From: Lumbricus rubellus
Lineage: Eukaryota > Annelida > Clitellata > Crassiclitellata > Lumbricidae
Assembly: GCA_945859605.1 (NCBI GenBank)
Contig: OX243821.1
Span: 19,744,975-19,808,974, forward strand
Length of the DNA: 64,000 bases
Direction of reading: 5' to 3'
Under the pieces are notes generated by a model that was not told the DNA's origin, did no database searches, and worked only from the letters and a program-made list of their open reading frames with translations. Positions 57,551 through 64,000 of this stretch are shown piece by piece (the stretch's first letter is position 1; every line of letters starts with the position of its first letter). Position numbers and translations under genes: made by a program.

Positions 57551-57965
57551 GGTAACGGCCCGATATTCCGAGAGTCCACTATTCCGAAGGTCCGCTATAT
57601 TTTGTTCGTTATCCTTGGTGGTTAGGGTTAGGATGGGTTTGAGTTAAGGTTGGGTTTAGGGTGGGTTAGAGTTAGGGTTAGGGTGGGTTAGAGTTAATGC
57701 TATTGTGGGTTAGGGTTAGGGTTGGGGTGAGTTATGGTTAGGATTAGGTTTATAGGGTTAGGCTTAGGATTAGGCCCAGGGTTAGGTTTAGGGTTGGGGT
57801 TAGGTCTAGGGTTAGGTTTAGGGTTAAGATGAGTTAGGATTTGGGTTAGGGTCTGGATAAGGGTTAGAGCCGGGGTGGGTTAGGTTTAGGGTTAGGATTA
57901 GATTTAGGGTTAGAGTTAGGTTTAGGGTACGGAATAGTGGACCTTCGGAATAGTGGACCCAAACC
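57551..57965. mobile_element. TIR element with 9-bp TSD and TTAGGG-like interior
   Basis: The ends contain TCCACTATTCCGAAGGTCC-type sequence in opposite orientation (57,573-57,593 and 57,927-57,958) and start with GGT on each strand. The 9-bp sequence AGAAGGATT is present directly on both sides (57,542-57,550 and 57,966-57,974). The interior is a degenerate GGGTTAGGGTTAGG repeat of about 300 bases. G-rich ends and 9-bp duplications parallel the element at 9,622. Confidence 0.65.
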
Positions 57966-58399
57966 AGAAGGATTACACGAAAGGTGAGGAAGGTGTAACG
58001 AAATAATAGATGCTGAAGTAAGGGATGAAGAAAGACGCGGAAAAGAGTAGTAGAAGTAATAGGAGGCATGGGTATACGAAGGTGTAGTGGTACGTGGAAT
58101 TGGTGGCAACGGAAAACGTGGAGGAAGAGCAGAGTAAGCCTACAGGGAAAAGGTTGTGACAGCAGAGTAAATCGTGTGAAGAGTGGGGGCGGGAAGTAGA
58201 AGAGGGAATGAGGAAGAGGACGATATGGAGGAGGGAGGATGGGAGGAAGAAGTAGTGGGGGGAATATGCGGAGAAGGAACTGGAGAAGAGATGAAACTTC
58301 AAAGAGAAACGAAAATAATAAACTTGCACAATAAAGCTTCTTTTTGATTGTCAAAGAGTAAAATCTGGTTTGAACGGTTACCGGTCAAAATTGGTGATG

Positions 58400-58545
58400 C
58401 ATGTAGTAGTAGTAGTAGCAGCAGCAGTAGTAGTAGCAGTAGCAGTAGTAGTATTTGTCAAAGAAGTGGCATGCAGAAGCAGCAGCAGCAGTAGCAGAAG
58501 CAGCAGTAGTAGCAGTAGTAGTAAGAGTGGTAAGAGCACATAATA
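58400..58545. repeat. (AGT)n/(AGC)n trinucleotide tract
   Basis: AGTAGTAGCAGCAG repeats. No gene. Confidence 0.9.
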
Positions 58546-58888
58546 GCAGCAACAGGAATTCTTATTAGTCTAATATAATTATGTAAAATTTAATACACTT
58601 ATTATTGTAATGTATAGCGCCTTTTAAATACCTACAAGATGCAACGTAGTGTAGTATACGTTGTAATGTAATGTAAAGCAGTAAATTATTCCTGGTCGAC
58701 TCTAATCATTCAAGTCCAACTTGGAACCGTCGTCGTCGTTGTTCAACTCTGACCTTTTTACCTAATCATTCTCTCCTCAGCTTTCACCTTTACCTAATCC
58801 CGGCGACATCGTGTCTTTTTTCGTCGTCGTCATTATCATCATCCCATTGGTTCACTCAGCGTAGTAGTTTCTGTCCTAGTAAGCCTCC

Positions 58889-59160
58889 TCAGCTGATGTT
58901 GGGCTTAACGGGGGTCATTCGCCGCGTTGCTGGGGTGAATCGGGTCATCAGCAGCTTCTGGACTATTGTCGTTGACGGTGATGATGATGACGACGATGAT
59001 GATAGCGTCGTCGTTGACGTAGTAGTTGTCGGCAAAATAATACTGCTTGTTTTTGTCGTTGTTGGGGTAGTTGTCGTTGTTGTCGATGTCGTTGAGGATG
59101 ACGATGATGATGATGATGTTGGATTGTTTTCGTTGGAGGGCTTGTAGTTGTCGGGAATGC
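58889..59160 (-). CDS. MMP terminal exon: Ser/Thr-rich tail
   Basis: The acceptor GTCGCTCCTCTCAG (reading the minus strand) enters in phase, completing the Gly codon of the catalytic exon. It encodes IPDNYKPSNENNP, then about 55 residues that are almost all Ser and Thr, then QKLLMTRFTPATRRMTPVKPN before TGA. Such a stretch would be heavily O-glycosylated and resembles an MMP hinge, but no convincing donor precedes the stop, so it seems to be the C-terminus. The underlying DNA is a (CAT/CAA/CGA)n trinucleotide tract, so the Ser/Thr run probably grew by repeat expansion. Confidence 0.75.
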
Positions 59161-59771
59161 CTGAGAGGAGCGACAACAACGACAAAATGATGTTGAGGAT
59201 AAGGATTATAAATACAATCTTAAGAAATTTGTTCAGACGGTTCCAAAGAAAATAAGTGATAATGACTATGACATTAGGCGGTAATTATCAATACAATGGG
59301 CAATAGTGACTGTGGCAATAGGCGATAATTACCATGACAATGGGTGATTATTACCATGACAATAGGCGATAATTATCACGGCAATTATAGACGATAATTA
59401 TCACGGCAATGGGCGATTATCACCATGCCAGTGGAACAGAATTACAATAAACGATAATTATCATGCCAATGGGCTATTTTATTACCATGATAATAGGTTA
59501 TTATTACCATGACAATAGGTTATTATTACCATGCCAATGGGCGATAATTACCATGACAATAGCGAGTTGCAGTAAACGGTAATGACCTGAAAAATTAGAT
59601 TGAATTAAATAATGAATGATTGATTGAATGAATGATTGAATGAATGAATGAATGAATGAATGAATAATTGAATGAATGAATGAATAATTGAATGAATGAA
59701 TGAATGATTGAATGAATGAACGAATGAACGAACGAATGAATGAATGAATTATAGAACGAACAGCGACCCAC

Positions 59772-59930
59772 CGTATAGCAGCTGAACGGCATCGATGTCG
59801 TCATCTGATAGCTTGAAGTCGGGTTCGTATCCTGGATAGAAGGGACTCATCAGTGATCCTGGCATGATCGAGTGACCGAGACCGATGGCGTGACCACCTT
59901 CATGTGCTGCCACCTGACGAAGGTAGATGC
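59772..59930 (-). CDS. MMP exon: zinc-binding site and Met-turn
   Basis: The acceptor CCATCGTTAG and donor ACGGTGGGTCG bound 53 codons in phases 1 and 1. It encodes IYLRQVAAHEGGHAIGLGHS, the HExxHxxGxxH zinc motif with catalytic Glu, followed by SLMSPFYPGY with the Met-turn and DDDIDAVQLLYG, the usual end of MMP catalytic domains. The residue after HE is Gly where most MMPs have Leu, Phe or Ile. The three zinc histidines and the Glu are all present, so activity is expected. Confidence 0.93.
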
Positions 59931-59944
59931 CTAACGATGGAAAG

Positions 59945-60565
<621 letters not shown>

Positions 60566-60589
60566 TCTAAATTCGCCCTCTGCACTGAC

Positions 60590-60794
60590 CAGAATCCGAT
60601 CCTGTATTCCAATCCTCGGTTTCGTCGAAATGCATCCGTCCGTCTGTGGGTGCGAACGTGTGGGCGAGGATTCCCCCCGGGCCGTCGAAAGGAAAACCGT
60701 CGCTATGGTCACCGGAGGCGAATAGAATCTCAAGGTCAGCCTGTGATGCGCTGTAGGTCTGCGTGAAGGTCACTGGAACAACGGCGCTCCAGAT
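60590..60794 (-). CDS. MMP exon: catalytic domain, calcium and structural zinc region
   Basis: The exon begins after GCGCACAG and ends at TCTG before GTCAGTG (a slightly weak donor), phases 0 to 1. It encodes IWSAVVPVTFTQ, ADLEILFASGDHSDGFPFDG, PGGILAHTFAP and GRMHFDETEDW. The GDHSDGFPFDGPGG...LAHxF...HFD order holds the structural-zinc histidines and calcium ligands of the MMP fold and matches the family at nearly every conserved position. Confidence 0.93.
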
Positions 60795-60829
60795 CTGTGC
60801 GCCAGAGGAGACAGGAACCATTAGAACAG

Positions 60830-61028
60830 ATCATCATCGTCGTCGTCATCATAGTCGTCGTCGTCATCATCATTGTCACAATCATAATCATCATAGTCAT
60901 CATCATCTTAATCAGCATCATCATGATCATGATCATAGTCATAATCATCATCATCGTCGTCATCGTCGGCGGTGTCATCATCATCATCATGATCATCATA
61001 ATCATTATAGTCATCGTCATGATCATCG

Positions 61029-61080
<52 letters not shown>

Positions 61081-61095
61081 TATCATCATCAGTTT
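60830..61095. repeat. (CAT)n/(CGT)n tract in an MMP intron
   Basis: Trinucleotide repeats. The His-rich and Ile-rich frames are artefacts. Confidence 0.92.
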
Positions 61096-61247
61096 CTGAC
61101 GCCAGCCATTTGTAAGCGACAGGTACGAATAAATGACCCAATAATTCTGACAGCATCATGTAGGTAGATGAACAAGATAAGGTGGTTAGATTAGATCAGA
61201 TTAGATTAGATTAGATTAACTAAGTGCGTGCGATTGCGTCCACGTAC

Positions 61248-61345
61248 CGCGAAGGCGTTGGCGAATGTATCCATCAGATCCCACGGCTTCATCTTCGCCG
61301 AAAAGCTTTGGAATCGGTAATTGATAGTTGTCTTTGGCCACAATG
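61248..61345 (-). CDS. MMP exon: start of the catalytic domain
   Basis: 98 bases between TTTTTCAG and GCGGTACGTG, phases 1 to 0. It encodes LWPKTTINYRFQSFSAKMKP followed by WDLMDTFANAFA, which is the W-x-K-x-x-(I/L)-x-Y-R start of mature MMPs after furin cleavage, running into the (I/V)WS of the next exon. Confidence 0.9.
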
Positions 61346-61434
61346 CTGAAAAACAAAACCAAAGGCAGACTGAGTTAAAGGCAACCCGAATGCCATAGGA
61401 AATTATTATCCAGAGCTATGTGTACATTTTTCAG

Positions 61435-61930
61435 TGACTTATCTATACTAAGATTTATCTTAGGTGTATCTTAGATGTATATCTGAACTATCTTTGATTT
61501 ATAATCTGCGAATTATCTTAGATGTATCTTAGATGCATATCTGAATTATCTTTGATTTATCTAAGATTTATCTTAGGTGTATCTCTGAATTATCTTTGAT
61601 TTCTCTCAGATTTATCTGCGAATTATCTTAGATGTATCATAGATGAATCTGATTTATCTCTGAATTACCTGTGATTTATCTCGATTTATCTGCGAATTAT
61701 CTTAGCTGTATCTTAGATGAATCTGATTTATTTCTGAGTTATCTGTGATTTATCTGCGATTTATCTGCCAATTATCTGCGAATTATCTTAAATGTATCTT
61801 AGATATATCTCTGAATTATCTTAGATTTATCTTTGATTTATCTGCGAATTATCTTAGATGTACCTTAGATGAATCTGATTTATTTCTGAATTATCTGAGA
61901 TTTATCTGTGTATTGTCTGCAGATTAGCGG
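61435..61930. repeat. TTATCTGCGAATTATCTTAG minisatellite
   Basis: Twelve- to eleven-base modules (GATTTATCTGC, GAATTATCTTA, GATGTATCTTA) combine into blocks of about 85 bases over nearly 500 bases. Confidence 0.88.
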
Positions 61931-61992
61931 CGACAATAGAAGCTAAAATTCTCGCGAATGAATCAAATCGAAGACAATAGTAATTGTCTTAC

Positions 61993-62094
61993 ATCCGGAC
62001 AATGAATATCTTTTCTTTCTTCCATTCAACGGTTGATCAGGTAAGCCACACCTTGGCTTTTTCATCTGTTCCTGCGTGGCAGCGTCTAACTCAC
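61993..62094 (-). CDS. MMP exon: cysteine switch and furin site
   Basis: 102 bases between ATTCAG and GGATGTAAGAC, phases 1 to 1. It encodes ELDAATQEQMKKPRCGLPDQ and PLNGRKKRYSLSG. PRCGLPD is the cysteine-switch motif that keeps pro-MMPs latent by binding the catalytic zinc, and RKKR is a furin-type cleavage site directly before the mature N-terminus, as in MMPs activated in the secretory pathway (stromelysin-3, membrane-type). Confidence 0.95.
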
Positions 62095-62219
62095 CTGAAT
62101 TTAGAAACACACAATTCAATTCATTATTCAATTCAATTCAATTCAATTCAATGCAATTCATAAGCTTCATTGATCACCCAAAGAAATTATGAGTACGTTT
62201 TCAAGTAACAGCTCGTGGG

Positions 62220-62536
62220 CAAGGCCGTAGCCAGGATTTGATTTCGGGGGGTGTTTCCAGGAAAACACACCAATTTTCCTGTAAAAACACCAGTTTTTGT
62301 CAAAAAGTTGATGACCGTTTTTTCTAGTCATTTGTCCAAATTTCTAGAGGAAAACATACCATTTTTCCAGCCATAACAAATTTTAATTTAAAACAAATTT
62401 CATTTGGGAGGGGGGTGTTTTCATGGTTTTATTTCATGGTTTTTACATCATGTGCTAGTAAATGCTTTATATTATTTTCAAATTTTTCATTTCGGGGGTG
62501 TTCAAACACCCAAAACACCCCCTAGCTACGGCCTTG
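62220..62536 (+). mobile_element. hAT-like MITE, family A, with perfect 8-bp TSD
   Basis: CAAGGCCGTAGCCAGG to CCTAGCTACGGCCTTG, 317 bases, flanked by CTCGTGGG on both sides (62,212-62,219 and 62,537-62,544). The interior has GTGTTTTCATGGTTTTATTT and TTTCGGGGGTGTTCAAACAC also found in the copy at 7,574. Inserted in an MMP intron. Confidence 0.88.
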
Positions 62537-62679
62537 CTCGTGGGTGTCAAACGGTAAACCCAAAAGGAAAAGTTTTACTACTATATCGTATATAAGTACT
62601 GCCAGGCAGTGAAAATTATTTTGTCAGTGTATATATATACTTTGACTCATTTGAACATTCACTCATCATGGTCATTTGT

Positions 62680-62950
62680 TCATTCATTCATTCATTCATT
62701 CATTCAATCGGTCATTCATTCATTCATTCGTTTAGTCATTCGTTTATCCTCCTCCTTCTTCTTCTTCTTCTTCTTCTTCTTCTTCTTCCTCATCCTCCTC
62801 CTCTTCCTCTCCTCCTCCCTTCCTTGCCCTCTTCTTCCTTTTCCTTTTCCTCTTCTGTATCATCTTTCTTTCTCATCTTCTTCTTTCTCCTTCTCCTCTC
62901 CCTCCACCTCCTTCTTCCTCTCCTCCTCCCTCTCCTCCCTCTCCTTCCCA
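62680..62950. repeat. (CATT)n and CTTCTTC tracts
   Basis: Microsatellites directly before the MMP propeptide exon (in plus order). Confidence 0.9.
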
Positions 62951-62976
62951 GTAAATAATGATTGTTGTCAACATAC

Positions 62977-63091
62977 CCGTTTTTTCTAGCCCTGCCATTC
63001 GTTGAAAGCTTCTAATGGCTGATCGAAGTTCTGTGTCGCTCGGATCCTTGGACCTCGATCGCCTCAAGTGACCAAATCGAGCCAGGTATTC
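62977..63091 (-). CDS. MMP exon: propeptide (peptidoglycan-binding-like)
   Basis: 115 bases between CCAAACAG and ACGGGTATGTTG, ending in phase 1. It encodes EYLARFGHLRRS, DTELRSAIRSFQRMAGLEKT, the (Y)L-x-x-F-G-(Y/H)-L ... A-I-x-x-F-Q-x-x-x-G-L-x-x-T-G pattern of MMP propeptides. The signal peptide would be in an exon farther upstream, not seen up to 64,000. Confidence 0.92.
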
Positions 63092-63329
63092 CTGTTTGGA
63101 GACAACCGAAAACCATCTTTCTTACTTATTCACACAATATGGTGGTGGTAGTCGAAATGCTAGCATCTGCTGCTGTACTTATTTTTGCAGTCATACAATG
63201 TAGCAGTAGTATACTATGGCAGTATAGGCTTGTAGCAGCAATTAATGTAGCTGCAGTAATCTTATTCTAGTGATTAATATAGTTGCAGTTGTCTGTTGAC
63301 CTCTATCAAAGAGAAGACATTCGAAATCT

Positions 63330-63590
63330 ATTCTAATCTATTCTAATCTATTCTAATCTATTCTAATCTATTCTAATCTGTTCTAATCTGTTCTAACTTC
63401 TAATCTATTCTAATATATTCTAATCTATTCTAATCTATTCTAGTATTTTCTAATCTATTCTAATCTATTCTAATCTATTCTATTCTGTTCTAATCTGTTC
63501 TAACTTCTAATCTATTCTAATATATTCTAATCTATTCTAATCTATTCTAGTATTTTCTAATCTGTTCTAATCTATTATAATCCAGTCTAA
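63330..63590. repeat. TTCTAATCTA 10-bp tandem repeat
   Basis: About 25 units of TTCTAATCTA with TTCTAATCTG and TTCTAGTATT variants. A block including CTGTTCTAACTTCTAATC is itself duplicated (63,379 and 63,490). Confidence 0.92.
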
Positions 63591-63691
63591 TTATATCCAA
63601 AGATTTTATAGAGCCTTTTCATGACGTCCAATATATCATTTCCCCATTACCACTGAACCGCGGTCATTTTCCTCAGGCTATGTACACTGTA

Positions 63692-64000
63692 CAGGGTGGG
63701 CCATAATAGTTGGTGGTCTCTCTAAAAGTGATATAACTTTTGTTATGCTTGAAATAAATTATGCTGATGAAATCTGGCCATCATGTGTAAATATGAAATG
63801 TCTTTAAGCCTGTAAAATTTGATTTCGCAATTCTAACTTCTGGCCAAGATATTGGCAAAAACTTTAAGGGGTCTTTTTATGTGCCCACCATGCACAATGC
63901 CCATGTTTATTCGACCAGTACGCGATAAAGAATTAATAAATAATATTCTTCATGAGTTAAAGAATGCCACCCTGTGCAAATGTCGGTATTAAGTGGTTAC
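63692..64000 (+). mobile_element. Mariner-like element, cut by the window end
   Basis: TA followed by CAGGGTGGGCCATAATAGTT is a typical Tc1/mariner start (TA duplication, CAGGGTG TIR). Only the first 309 bases are in the window, so the other end and any transposase cannot be judged. Confidence 0.6.

Noticed and set aside
57600..57950. TTAGGG repeats as a chromosome end
   Set aside because: They are degenerate, internal and enclosed by inverted ends with a 9-bp duplication; normal sequence continues on both sides.

Overview
The window is nuclear DNA of an animal, most likely a marine invertebrate. It holds two intron-containing metazoan genes: a SUEL-lectin membrane receptor on the plus strand and a matrix metalloproteinase on the minus strand. 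It also holds an intron-less Polinton/adintovirus capsid-gene cluster, several families of terminal-inverted-repeat (TIR) transposons, a tRNA-derived SINE and LINE remnants. A very large share of the window is micro- and minisatellite. Nothing in it fixes the phylum. Most long open frames are translations of simple repeats and were not called as genes.

Layout. 1-2.65 kb: four tightly packed virus-like genes (penton-like, pX-like core, major capsid-like, adenain-like protease) of a Polinton/Maverick or adintovirus whose left part lies outside the window. 2.7-25.9 kb: a repeat desert with a hAT-like MITE, a TIR element with 9-bp target-site duplications carrying a RING-finger fragment (9.62-10.39 kb), two SINEs, and a three-level nested repeat (18.4-22.3 kb) with a mariner-type element at its core. 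25.9-54.2 kb: the receptor gene, five exons recognised (lectin; Ser-rich, CUB-like; Cys-rich; transmembrane; cytoplasmic tail), with phase-compatible splice sites except for one gap where an exon must be missing. Its first recognised intron contains an 8,501-bp almost perfect palindrome (26,276-34,776) flanked by a 6-bp duplication. 54.2-58.9 kb: small TIR elements, a SINE and unassigned AT-rich DNA. 58.9-63.1 kb: six phase-compatible exons of a matrix metalloproteinase, from the propeptide (cysteine switch, furin site) through the catalytic zinc site to a Ser/Thr-rich tail ending in a stop, with no hemopexin exon seen. The window ends inside a second mariner-like element.

How it fits together. 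The two cellular genes converge (receptor ends at 54,170 plus strand; protease ends at 58,889 minus strand), and their introns have absorbed nearly every mobile element seen. The most notable structure is the giant palindrome. Its termini (AG...CT) and 6-bp duplication resemble Polinton integration, yet its arms are built from tandem repeats and hold no recognisable gene. The RING-bearing TIR element and the shared 3' tail of the SINE and a LINE remnant are the next most informative observations. Exon calls rest on splice-site consensus, reading phase and motif recognition by eye; no database search or alignment program was available.
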